Of a stretch of 64,000 nucleotides of DNA, positions 43,059 to 54,311 are shown piece after piece. This DNA comes from Hormiphora californensis (Eukaryota > Ctenophora > Tentaculata > Cydippida > Pleurobrachiidae): contig CM035362.1 of assembly GCA_020137815.1 (NCBI GenBank), forward strand, positions 3,600,414 through 3,664,413, read 5' to 3'. The notes under the pieces were generated by a model, which did not search any database, was not told the origin of the DNA, and saw only the letters and a list, made by a program, of their open reading frames with translations. Position numbers and translations under genes: made by a program. Position 1 is the stretch's first letter. The number at the start of each line of letters is the position of its first letter.

Positions 43059-46000
43059 TTAATCTACTGTTTTTATGGGCGCCCATTTGAATGTTTTTTT
43101 GAAGGCCCCCACGCTGAAACCGAGGAAAAGCAGCATATCTGTGATGGTTATGATTCCAGTGACTTTCTGCTCCGAATCGAGGACTACCACGTTGTGTGCC
43201 TGGCAGGAAGAAGAAGTGTTAGTTTTGAATTGTACATATCCAAATCTGAACCACGCGACTTGACCACAGGGGTCACCCCCTCCCCCAGCCCCGACCACAC
43301 AGTTCGAATGTCAATGGAGGAAAAGTTCGAATTAGTCCCAAGAAAAACAAACAAGCCACCCTGAAGATACACTTCTATGTACCATCAGAAGTGCTAATTG
43401 TACTTCCAGTACATTGGTGAACCACGTGTTCCAAAAACCAACACCCCCCCTCCCCAGCAGTTTCTAATACTCACATTACAATCATGTAGTTTTGTGATGA
43501 CATGTCGTAACGAATCCGTTTCGTATACAACCCGTGTGAGCTGTCGTTCAGGCTGGAACTGAAGGAAGGGAGTGGTTAATTTAAAGTTTTGCCAGCGGAA
43601 TGATGCAGCATGGATCATCCTAACTTCATGTTTGTTGCCAAAGCGGCGCGCGCAGCATTAGTGCTGACAACTTGTTTTTTCGTTTGGTGCGCGGTAGAAA
43701 ACTTCGCGCGCCACCGATCGAGAGAATCTTGGCAAACACGGGAAGTGATTGTTCTGTCTTATCCCTCATCACAAGACACACACAGCAGCAGCGTGGAGAG
43801 AGATAATATCGGTGTGCCAATTTTGTCTGTTTCTCTCACTATATTCAAGGATCATGTTCTCTCTTTTTCACACACCCACATTTCACAGCCCACCGCGCTG
43901 CAGAGACAGGTCATACGTCGGTCGTCGCCCTTACAATTATATTTCAAACAAAACAACAAATACAAAATATAACCATACCGCTTCTGGGTCGAATTTTAGG
44001 ACATCGGCCACGTTGATCCTAACTTTTGTTGGGCATTCTAGTACGAGATTCTGAGGGAAAAAAGTAGGGTATGAGATCTACTTGATTTGTGAAGAGATAC
44101 ACTAGCGAAACATCTCGTTTTAGATCTAGAAACTTTGGAAATAATCTGAAATAATCATTCAGTTTGATTTGGTTAAAACTTACGAAGAGTAGCTTCGTAT
44201 CCAAAAGGTAGGTGAAACGCCCTAAAATAGAAAATAGTCATATCAGTAAAGTATCAAATTTCAAATTTCTGTCTATACACACTTTTATTTGGTTGAGTAG
44301 AAAAATATACTCTTCTAGAATAGAAACAACATCCCAGGTCGCAGGCATTTGGCCATATCAGAAATATTCTTAAGAAAAGGGACTACCCACCGACAGGGAC
44401 CAGGAACCGACCGAAACAAGTAAACAACCAATCAGAACTCGTTATTTAGGTCACGTGACTGGTTATCAGCCAATCAGGGACCAGTATTTCCTGATTCGGT
44501 CGGTTCCTGCTACTTACCCTGGTGATTGATAACAGGTAACGTTGTTACACCCGTCTCGGAAAACGTTGCTACAATTTCCTTCAGATTCGTATCCATTTGT
44601 ACACAACAGAGATCATTAAATGTCCCAATATCGAGGGTGTTTATGGGCATATCCAGGAGCGTGATAAGTTTATAAGTCTCCAATTTAAAGTATATGTACT
44701 GATATATCCGGCGGACACCCAGCAACATGAGCGGGTTGTTTCTGTTACAGTTCGTTTCCTCGTACATGACAGCCCGTTTTTGTGGGTTTGATTTTATCGA
44801 GTTTACTGTGGTGTTCCAATCGTCAGATGGGTGGAGCCGGGCTGGTGTTGGGTATGAATTGGAGCGGTAGAGGCGGTGCCATGTTAGGGATTGGAGCTTT
44901 CTGGCATCGTACTGAGGAGGGAGGGGAGGGTTAGTTGTAATTGATTGATAATTAGGAGTGAAGGGGACGGGTAATTTTAATTGATTGATACTAAGGAGTG
45001 AAGGGAGCGGGTATTTTTTAATCGTTTGATCTAAAATATACTGAGGGGAGCGGGTTTATTAGCTGGTATAGGCCATTTAAAGTTTGATAATTCTTGACCA
45101 TTCCAGAATGTACTCATAGAAATCAGGAGACAGAAGAAGAAAGCGGCAGCTACCTTCACACATCCAGAGAGATAATTGAGAAGCAGGGAGACAGAGAAAG
45201 AGAGAAAATGTGAGACAGAGAAAGAGAGTAATATGAACATGCTAGTCATTTTTGGAGCGTATTATATTCATTATTCACCGGCTAGGCGAGTATTAAGTTT
45301 CATAAAACGTGACTGAGACATGTGCGTGAAATATGCTATTCCACCAACAAGAGGGTATTGTGTTACCACAAAAGGGAAGAGCAGAATAATATTGCGGAGT
45401 TTTATATCAAAATATTATGATCCACTGAAAATGAATAATGCTTGTAAAGACTCAATTCTTATGCTTGTAATCTCAATGGTTAAGTTGTTTTATTTAATGG
45501 TGGATTTGATTTGAGAACCTAGAGAATATATATATGCGTGACATTAATCGTCAAAAGGAATGACGTGATTAGTCTCAAGAAGGTATAATTACTATTTTTG
45601 AGAGAGGGCCAGGGGGAGATAGAAAGAGAGAAGGTGTGAGAGAGAGAGATAGAAAGAGAGAGGGAGATGGAGAGAAGAGAAAGTGAGATATTCAAAGAGA
45701 AATTTAGAGATACCAGAGATGTACATCGTAATAACATGACTCGACAGGAGATGAACATTATATGAGATATTATTAGATGAGTATTTGCGTGACCCCTGCT
45801 AAGATAAACATATTTTGCAGCTCAATGACCTGCACAACCCACGATGGGAAGTATGGAAGTGAAAACTATTTCAAGTCATTGGAGGGACAACTTTTACTTT
45901 TATTCGCTGTTCTAGTAATACTGTAGTAATTTTATGCCCGTCTGTCAGTCTGCAATATGCGTCCTGTATGAATGTCGACTGTACTGTAATGTTCTATGCT

Positions 46001-46094
46001 GCAGCAGCAGCCTATGTGACAAACACACAAACATACATCTGACATACACAGAGCAGAAATGGCAGTGCAGCTTCCTGCATATGCATTGGTGTTT

Positions 46095-46146
<52 letters not shown>

Positions 46147-47198
46147 CGTGAGCTTAACTTATGCTTAACTTCTCTCTCTTCCTCTATCACTCACTCTCTC
46201 CCTCTCTTTCGTACGATAGCAAAATATGACCTTTTAAACGAAGGAAATAAATGAGATGACTTGAAAATAGAAGGCTCTAGAACTGAATATGGATACTAAC
46301 TCTCTTTCCACCTCTTTCCACCTCTTCTAAGGATATAATGCAATCTGGCATGCATATCTTTATCTTGTTTCACAATATAAAATCTGTGGCCAACATTAGA
46401 AGGAAGAAGAAGAAGCCTAAAATAACAGCCTAGAACCTTCCATTCAAATTATACAGGACTTACACACTGCATATTATTTGAATTTTGAGACAGTGCAAGT
46501 GTGAGTTTGGAGTTCCATTCATTTATTTTAACGGGACGGGACCAGTGCAGGGGGGGGGGGGCGAGCTGGGGGAATCAATATGACTGTTTAAAACGTGTCT
46601 AAACCTAAAAGATGTTATGAGAAGTCACTAAAACCACCTTATTAGCTTGTATCTGCTGCAGGAACCGACCGAAACAAGTAAACAACCAATCAGAACTCGT
46701 TATTTATGTCACGTGACTGGTTATCAGCCAATCAGGGACCAGTATTTCCTGATCCGGTCGGTTCCTGATCTTCTGGATGAGTTGAAACACTGTTATGCCA
46801 TTTGTGTGGGTGTGCCGCACACCGTACTGTGCGAGCCAAGTTTTAACTACATTTCCAAGTTCACGACATTTCCGAACTCATTTCCGATTCTATCGTGACC
46901 GACTGACACATTTACTGTACACAACTGGAAACACGTGCACTAGGACACTTACAGAAAATCGGGGCTATTTTCTCCCACCTGTGGGTTTTGGCATTTTTTG
47001 ATGCACTTTTTTACTTGGACTCACTGATTTAGGTTTATCAGGTGCTGATGCAATTTTGTTTTATCTAAATTCTAAGCAGCCCAACAAGTCCTTGTCTGGT
47101 TGTGATTTGAGCTATTAGGTCACACAAACCCTTATCTTACAAAATTGTTGAACAAACAACAACCTCTTCTATGACGTCAACAAACAAACAACCAGCTA

Positions 47199-47251
<53 letters not shown>

Positions 47252-50200
47252 ATCACTCTCCCTCTCTCTAGCTCCAAACAAGTTTTACTAGTTAGATAAT
47301 TTTCTCTCTCCTCCCCACCAGATAAACCTTCTTTGTCTGATTGTGGTTGGCTTACATCCCCACGTGCCGTCAATATATCACGTGGTCTAGTGTATTATAT
47401 CTCTCTCGCCAAACACATGCACAACAGATCAATGGCCAAACAAATGATCAGTGGTAGGGCGACAATACCATTGACCAAAAGAGCCATTGATCCTTTTTTT
47501 AAAAAGGCCGATATCACGAATTTTAGTTGCTCGATCCCAACAAGCTATCGCAACAGTGTATTCTGCAGACCACTTGATCAAGTATTGGGTAGCGGTGAGG
47601 TCCTCACTATAATACCCCACCGCAACATGTAACACCGAGGCACGGGTCAAAGCTCAGGTGGTCTGGTGGTGTACTGGATTTTGTGGTCTAGTCTACACTA
47701 GAATTCATTCATAGAGTCATCCATCCATTCATACGGAAAACTAGTTTTCTATCGAACAACTCAAGACTGCCCTCAGTTTTATCAGTTCGTAGTTTTCTGA
47801 GAAACCCCCATTGCTTACACCCTCAACTCAATTTTCTCACTGAATTTGGCGACTCAACTTCACTCACATACAAACTACACACACTATGTACTAGGGGGAG
47901 ATTTCAGAACCTGGTATTGCTGTTTTCTCTGTGGCACTGATATTCTCGCCTTCCTCTCAAAATTTAATTTCTCTTTCCCCTCTCCAAAACTTTCCTCCCT
48001 CTTTTCCCCTATCAGCCCCTAGCCGCGTCACTGTTCGCCTGATGTGACATAACAATGCGGTCAATTGTATTAACTTAGAGATCTGTTCTCGAGGCAGCTG
48101 ATCTTCTCCCTTCTCTTCCCTATCAGCTCGCCCAGTACAAATCTAATGAGGGAACCAGCCCTTGTGACACACCCTCAAACCAGGTGCCAAAGTGCTGAGC
48201 CCTAGTTGTGAGATGAAACAAAGACAAATTTAAAGATTTGTAACCTTGAATATGAGTGATGCCAGCTCTTACCCCCAGCCCCCTGTCAGCTCTTTGACAG
48301 GCCCCAGAATACAGCACGTACCAGAGTACTGCGACGGGTGAACCTCCTGAATATGAGTGATGCCAGCTCTTACCCCCAGCCCCCTGTCAGCTCTTTGACA
48401 GGCCCCAGAATACAGCACGTACCAGAGTACTGCGACGGGTGAACCTCCTAAAAAACCGAGTAGGGCATGGTGCCCTGGGGAACCTCTGCCAAAATTTCTA
48501 ATCTCGGCACAGTATAAGTATATCTGAATTTCACTTTACCTAACGTCTCCGTGGTCTAATGGCCACAAAATGGGCTAAGAAAATAAGGTGCCGGGTTCAA
48601 ATCCCGGTCATGCGACTTAATAGATTTTTCTTTCACTTTTGCTTGATATTGAAACAATTAAATTTCCGATAGAAACAAAACATATATGACAAAGACCAGA
48701 AACTGGCTGACTACTGCAAACAGTGGCAGAAACAAAGCTAAAAGAGAAAAACTACAACAAATTTACCACTGCGGTAATGACAAAGATAGACAAAGACTAC
48801 CGAAAAATATGGTTCACAGATAAGATCACAATGAGAAACGTCACACTGGCAATCTTAGGACAAAACAACTTGAACTCCTCCTTAGCACAGAGAGATCCAA
48901 GAGAGAATCCGAACTGCCCTTTATGCAACCAAAAACAGAACTCGGAACATGTCCTAATAACATGCCCAGATCTAGATCATCTCAGATACACACTGGGATA
49001 CCAAAACATAAAACAAAACATCTACGACAAAGACCAGAAAATCGACCCTAGGCAAACTAACTGCACTGATAAAGAAATCTGGTCTCTTCAAATAGAATCT
49101 GCCTAATCAAAACCGGCCCCCCCACCCCAGGCAGATAGTATAATCCGGAGAGTTGGGCCGCCCCAGACATTAAAATGTAGAAGGGTGGTACAAAACGAGC
49201 TCGAAAGAGCATCCCAATGGTTGCCACCTTAGGCTGACAGGCTATGGAGCACCCCTTGAGGGAGAGTGCCGCTTCACTAGACTGCGTATTAGAAGCACTA
49301 CAAACTGTTCCGATTAGGTACATAGAGTACCAATCGGTGGTCCGAGCCACCACTCTGGTCCTGAAGCAGGATTCTGGCCTTAAATGGCAAGTGCTGGTAG
49401 AAGAAATGACGTTTCTCATCTACGTGTGGGCAGAGAAGCCGCGTCATCGCTCGGCAATATACCTACTTCTGGGGAAACCCAGTAACGTAAGACTGGTGGA
49501 AATACACTGGTGCTCTCAGCTGTGTGTCTAACTGGATTAGTAACCGGCAAACTTAACAAAAGCGGACCGAATGTGAAGCTAGCCTTTCCCTCGAAGGGGA
49601 TCCTCCATGGAGGGTCCCTGGACAGGTTGAGGGGATGATCCCTGTATTGATCTCACGTGGTTCGAAGTTTGGTCAGGCATAGAAGACTCGGGATGTTACA
49701 AAGGTGAACAAATTTCAATAGCAAAACAGACGTTTCGGCGTAAAATAGCCCTCAAAACGTCTGTTTTGCTATTGAAATTTGTTCACCTTTGTAACATCCC
49801 GAGTCTTCTATGCCTGACCAAACTTCGAACCACGTGAGATCAATACAGGGATCATCCCCTCAACATGTCTCAAAAGGGGCCCGGTGTCAAGCCCTACAAA
49901 GGGGATCCAGGGGGTCCGGACAGGTTTAAACAAGGGGAAAACTACTGGGGCAATTTTTGGTTTGGGGTTTCGGGGGGAAGGAAACGCCAAAAATTTGATT
50001 CCCCGGGGGCGGGCCCCCGTAAGACACCCCCAAAAGGGGGAAAGGAAGTACGGGGGGTTCCCAAACCCCACACCCCCACACACACACTTTTGAAAACCTT
50101 CAAAAAATTTAAATTTTTGTGCAGACCGGGGTAAAAAAAGGGATAGAAAACAGAATGTTTTTAGGTAACTGAAACATCTTTGGGGTTTATTTATACACCT

Positions 50201-53200
50201 TTGATTTGTTGGGGTTGGTGACGCAGAAAGTCCAAAACCCCATGGTGTATGACGTAAATGATCATTTAAACAATCCCCTTTGTCAAAAAACTCCTCCCCC
50301 AAATGGGGTTTAAAAAAAGTTTTAATCAGAGAAGAGGGGGGGAAAAGGGAGATTGGGGGAGCTCCGAAGGGCTCCTGCAGGGGGAAAAACTGTAGTTTGA
50401 GGGGGGAAATTTTTTAGAGAAACCCGCATGGGGGGGGAAAGCTGAGAAAAGATATATAATTGGGATAATGTGAGATAAAAACCCGGGAAAACCGACCGAA
50501 ACAAGAAAAAAAACCAAATCAAAAACCCCTTTATTTTAGGTAAAAGTGACGGGTTTATAAACCCAATCGGGACCAGTATTGGGGTATTTCCCGGATTTGG
50601 TGGGTTCCTCCCTCCTACTCTGGGCAGAGTTTGGGAAGAGAGAGCTGTAAAAGAGGAAAACTGTCGCCTAAAAAACATACACTTTTTAAAGGGTAGACAA
50701 CGCCCACTATTAATTAACTTTTGGGGAAAAATTTATATCCACCGGTTTTTTTGGGACACCCCGAGATAATAAAACAATCTAAATGAGGAAATTAAACAGT
50801 TTTTCCGAATCCAAAAATATATTCTCTATCTAGTCTAAAACTTGTTTTGTACAAACTCGAATAACAGTCTAACTTGGCAATCTAAAACGTCACTTCCTCC
50901 ATCGGCAAATTTCATAGAACACGGAAGCAAACTTGAATTTTTAAAAATTTCCCGGGGTATATTTGATGTAGGGATAAAACTTTAGTTGTCCCCAAAAATT
51001 TGGGGATAAATAAAACACCAGGGACCGACTAAAATTCAGGAAAAAACTGGTCCCTAAATTGGCGGGATAACCAGTAACGGGACCAAAAAAAAGGGGAGTT
51101 TGTTTGGTTTTTTACTTTTTTTCGGTGGGTTTCCCCTGAGGGAAACCCCCAGTCCAAAAATTCCCCTCGCAAAAAAATTGCCTTTTAAAAACATTTAAGT
51201 AGTTTGCAGTAACATCCAGTAGGTGTTTTTGGGACACGTCCCAAAAAATTAATTGGCAATTTAAAAAACCAAGTGTTAAATTTTTATTTTTCTAAACTTG
51301 AAAAGTTATTTTTTTTAAAATGTTCACCCCTAATTTCTGCGCGTGCGTATTTTAATTTACGCTGTGTGCGCTACACTTTTAACATGTGAAAAAAAACGGA
51401 AAAATTTAAAAATTCCCGTGCACGATTTTGGGGGTTTTGAACAGTTGAAAAAAAAGGAGTAAAATGGTTCTTAGAAAACTTTTGTCTGGGCCCCGCTTTT
51501 AAATTGGGGCAGTGGGGGAATGAATATTGAGAAAATATTTCCGAAAATTTGTTTTGCTTTTACTACAAATGAAAGGGGCAATTGAGGGTGTTTTTAAGAC
51601 CGATTTTTTTTTTCCCGCCCCCATTTTAAAAAGCAAACATAATACAGTGGACCCCGTTTTCCCGGGGGGTTTCCGGGGGAAAAGGGGGTTTTCCCCGGAA
51701 AAAATGGGGGGCCCCGGGGGGCTTTGGGAACAAGCATGGGTAAAATCCCCACAGAAAAAAAACCGGAATAAAACGAAAATTTTGGTACAAAAAATTTTAA
51801 TGTACACAATGAATACTTACCGCAACAAAACTCCCAGTACACCGAGTCATAACATGAACGAAGCTCTTAGCAGTACATATCCCCACAATTTTACACGTTG
51901 TGCTATCAAAGAGAGGTGCTTCCTCGATATCTGAGCAGGGAGAGATTCCAGATTAAAATTCAAAAAAAGTACAATTTTTAAAGGTGAATTTTTTTTTAAG
52001 GGTTTGGATGATCGAGTTTTAGAAACCTAAAACACCTAAATATCACGGGGGTCCCAATCGGGTTTAATTTTTTCCCTATTTTCGTAATTTTTAAAAATTT
52101 ATTTTTACGGGGGGAGGCGTCGGGGCTCGGGAGAAAAATGTGTTGTCGTGGTCATGTGGGTGAGAAAGAGGCATGAAGCCAAGAAAAAAAAGGGTAAAAA
52201 ATATTTGGAGAACACGGGGGAATGTGAGAAATGTCTTAGTCGGGAAATAATCCAAGTAGAAACTTGTTCATTCTTGGCACCCTTCCAGTCTTCAACTCCG
52301 GTTTCTCTGTCTCACCCCCAAATGGAGGGGGTAATAAAGGGCTTTAAAAGAACAGGGGGAAAGGAAAAAAGGAAAAAAGCAAAAAAAGAATTTTTTAAAA
52401 TCAAATGAAAAAATTTTAAATTTGCCAGGGAAAATTTGGGGTTTTTTGGGGAAATTTTTGGGGGGAGCTAGTGGGGTGGATAAGTTTTTTTAAATGTTTT
52501 TAAACCCCCTTTCCCAATTTGTTTTGGGGGGGGGGAAACCAAACCTATAGGAAGCTGAAATTTTTTCCAGCGGGGTTTAAAAAATTAAATTCGGGTGCCC
52601 CCCCCCCCCGGGGGTTCCAAAAATTTGGTTTTTGCAATCTTTCTTTTTTTACCCAAACGGTTTTGCGAAAAACCAGGGGGGTTTAAAAAATTTTTAAATT
52701 TTACGGGCGGCCCCCCCAAAACCCCCCCCTTTCCCTTTTTCCTTTTTGGGGGTGTTGAATTTTTCTTTGTCTTTTCCAATTTTTCACACAAAAAAACAAT
52801 TTTTGGTTTTAAACTGGGCAAAAAAGGGGGGCCGGGGAAAAAAACAAACCACAAAAAACCCCACCAAGGGGAGGTTAAAAGGGGAGGAACCGGGGCGAAA
52901 CCCAGGGGCCCAAAAAAAAGGGCAACAAGAATTAAGGGGAAGAGGAGGGGGAAAAGGGGAGGGGAGGGAGGGGGAGAGAGGAGGGGGAAAAGGAGGAGGA
53001 GGTGAGAAGGAGAGAGGGGAGGGGAGGGGGGAGAGGGGGGAGAAGGAGAGGAGAGAGAGGAATTAGAAAAAGGATTTTACAAAAACAGGCCACACCCTTT
53101 CCCGGTTAAATTAGGGCCCTAGGAGGTAAGGGGGATAGCTTTGGGAAAAAAATATATGTTTTTAGACAAGTATAAAATAACTGACCAGTAATTTTGGGAC

Positions 53201-53345
53201 GCAAAAAAACATTGTTTGAGGTTCCAGCGGAATTTTTTCTGGTCTGCTGATAACGAATTCATTTCAACGCCACCTAGCATAATTACCTAGTTCTCGAAAG
53301 ATCCGTGCTGTTTCTTTGACCGTAAATCGTACACATGAGGGTGTT
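43059..53345 (-). CDS. AMP-activated protein kinase gamma subunit (CBS domains), N-terminus not resolved
   Basis: AMPK gamma is the nucleotide-sensing subunit of the energy-sensor kinase; four CBS motifs bind AMP/ADP/ATP. Exons in order: upper limit unclear-53287, 51930-51821, 44911-44518, 44221-44184, 44050-43979, 43558-43475, 43199-43059 (stop). All internal lengths agree with phases. Matches: CBS1 FTVKETARIFREL then DIEEAPLFDSTTCKIVGI; between CBS1 and 2 KLQSLTWHRLYRSNSY (family HKIETWREVYLQDSF); MPINTLDIGTFNDL (family LEELQIGTYANI) then TGVTTLPVINHQG in CBS3; VYETDSLRHVITKLHDCN and AHNVVVLDSEQKVTGIITI in CBS4. Divergence is high for such a conserved protein, so ligand binding may differ. 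The 5' exons fall in the degraded block and cannot be followed. A MITE abuts the donor of exon 44911-44518. Confidence 0.88.
44401..44509. mobile_element. hAT-like 109-bp MITE next to an AMPK gamma splice donor
   Basis: Complete copy whose end lies 8 bases from exon 44911-44518; those 8 bases are the first 8 of the intron. No target duplication visible. Confidence 0.96.
46098..46145. repeat. (GA)n microsatellite
   Basis: Pure GA tract. Confidence 0.96.
46659..46767. mobile_element. hAT-like 109-bp MITE with near-perfect target duplication
   Basis: Flanks ATCTGCTG and ATCTTCTG match at seven of eight positions. Confidence 0.96.
47197..47272. repeat. CT-rich microsatellite
   Basis: Interrupted CT tract of about 75 bases. 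Confidence 0.9.
48247..48448. repeat. 101-bp tandem duplication
   Basis: Two essentially identical head-to-tail copies starting TGAATATGAGTGATGCCAGC, at 48247 and 48348. Confidence 0.95.
48545..48617 (+). ncRNA. tRNA-like sequence (tRNA-Glu-like), probably SINE head or pseudogene
   Basis: GTCTCCGTGGTCTAATGG resembles a tRNA-Glu 5' end with an A box, and CCGGGTTCAAATCCCGG is a good B box and T arm. The acceptor stem pairs poorly and the anticodon arm is A-rich and unconvincing, so a functional tRNA is unlikely. Confidence 0.5.
48723..49106 (+). mobile_element. 3' end of a LINE ORF2-type protein (zf-RVT motif)
   Basis: A 127-codon frame with NPNCPLCNQKQNSEHVLITC, the Cys-x2-Cys-x6-7-His-x4-5-Cys knuckle typical of the C-terminus of many LINE reverse transcriptases. 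The rest of the polymerase is absent. Frame opens at about 48660. Followed by unidentified DNA up to the palindrome. Confidence 0.75.
49621..49869. repeat. long palindrome: 115-bp arms, 19-bp loop
   Basis: Arms 49621-49735 and 49755-49869 are complementary with one mismatch. Arms contain TCACGTGGTTCGAAGTTTGG. The degraded sequence block begins at the next base. Confidence 0.95.
50485..50609. mobile_element. hAT-like MITE, garbled copy
   Basis: ACCGACCGAAACAAG at left and GGGACCAGTATT near right identify the family, but many bases are inserted or replaced. No target duplication can be judged. Confidence 0.85.
51020..51138. mobile_element. hAT-like MITE, garbled copy, reverse orientation
   Basis: CAGGGACCGACTAAAATTCA then ACTGGTCCCTAAATTGG match the family in the opposite orientation with inserted and replaced bases. 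Confidence 0.8.
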
Positions 53346-54234
53346 TTTGGGCAAAAAGGGTTTATCGATCATACGCATAAAAACTGCCCAAAAAAGTTTT
53401 ATGTAGTTTTGGGCGGGTGCTGGTAGGAATAGGCGTAGATTAAAAGGGAGAAATAGGAATTTATAATTTGGGTTTATAAAATTTCCCCCAATCAACGATT
53501 ATACATCCTTAAACCCCTTTTATATCCCTGCACAACTCAGGGCCCCAAAAATTTCCTTTAATTTGAGGGGTAGTAAAAAAAAGGGTTTACGCAAAGTAGA
53601 AAAAATGGTGCCCGTCGTATGGAAAATTTTGAAAAGAGACGGAAAAAAGATCTCCGTTTAAATTTTCCGATAATATAAAGTATTTCCCCCCCGAAAACCC
53701 GTTTTTCTTTCGCGAGATTTTTTTTTCCCCTCGTTTTAAAATTTTATTTTTTGTAAAAATGAAAAGGGAACGGGGGTACCCAAGCCAGAGAGAAATTTGG
53801 GGAAAGGGGGAAAGGAAACCCCCAAAGCGGGAAAAGCAAGAATAAAACCTGGGGGCAGGAGGGGGGTAAAAATTTGGGTTTATTTTTGGACATTTTGAGG
53901 GTTTATTGGGCTGGGGAATTGGTTGTTTTAAAAATTTTTTGACGGTATGGGTTTTGAATGGTTAGTATTGGACATTTTGACGGTATTGGGCTGTGAATTG
54001 GTTAGCAGGGGGCCCTTTTTTGGCGGAATGGGTTTGTGAAGGGTTTTAGAGGGACTTTTTGACGGGATGGGGATGTAATTTTGTTAGTATTGGACTTTTT
54101 AAACGGGATTAAGGGAACATTTGCTAGTGTTTTTTACATATAGGAAAATGTTTGAAATTGAAAAAAACATGGATTTTTTTTAGAAATTTTTTTAAAACTT
54201 TGTTGTATTACAGGAGAGTTTTTAACACCATACG

Positions 54235-54311
54235 ATAAGCTCACCTTTACGGGGCCTCTTCTGGCTAGTGATGATCTGGTGTAAGTGAAGAAGCTTCTTT
54301 GGCACTGATAA
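54235..54311 (-). other. clean island with splice-like borders, gene unassigned
   Basis: About 70 bases of clean sequence between a CTCCCAG acceptor and a GTGAGC donor on the minus strand, open in two frames. A similar island with a GTAAGA donor lies at about 54611-54665. Either could be a 5' exon of AMPK gamma, but neither matched a family I recognise. Confidence 0.3.

Larger units (their letters stand above)
44912..51820. other. long AMPK gamma intron
   Basis: Contains a (GA)n tract, a CT-rich tract, one clean and two degraded hAT-like MITEs, a 101-bp tandem duplication, a tRNA-like sequence with a LINE tail, the 115-bp-arm palindrome and the start of the degraded block. No exon with convincing homology was seen between 45.0 and 48.5 kb. 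Confidence 0.6.

Noticed and set aside
43610-43972. 120-codon plus-strand frame
   Set aside because: Lies within an AMPK gamma intron, with no domain and no splice context.
44022-44036. Possible frameshift in the AMPK gamma CBS3-4 linker
   Set aside because: All exon lengths from 44911 to 43059 agree with their phases, so divergence is sufficient explanation.
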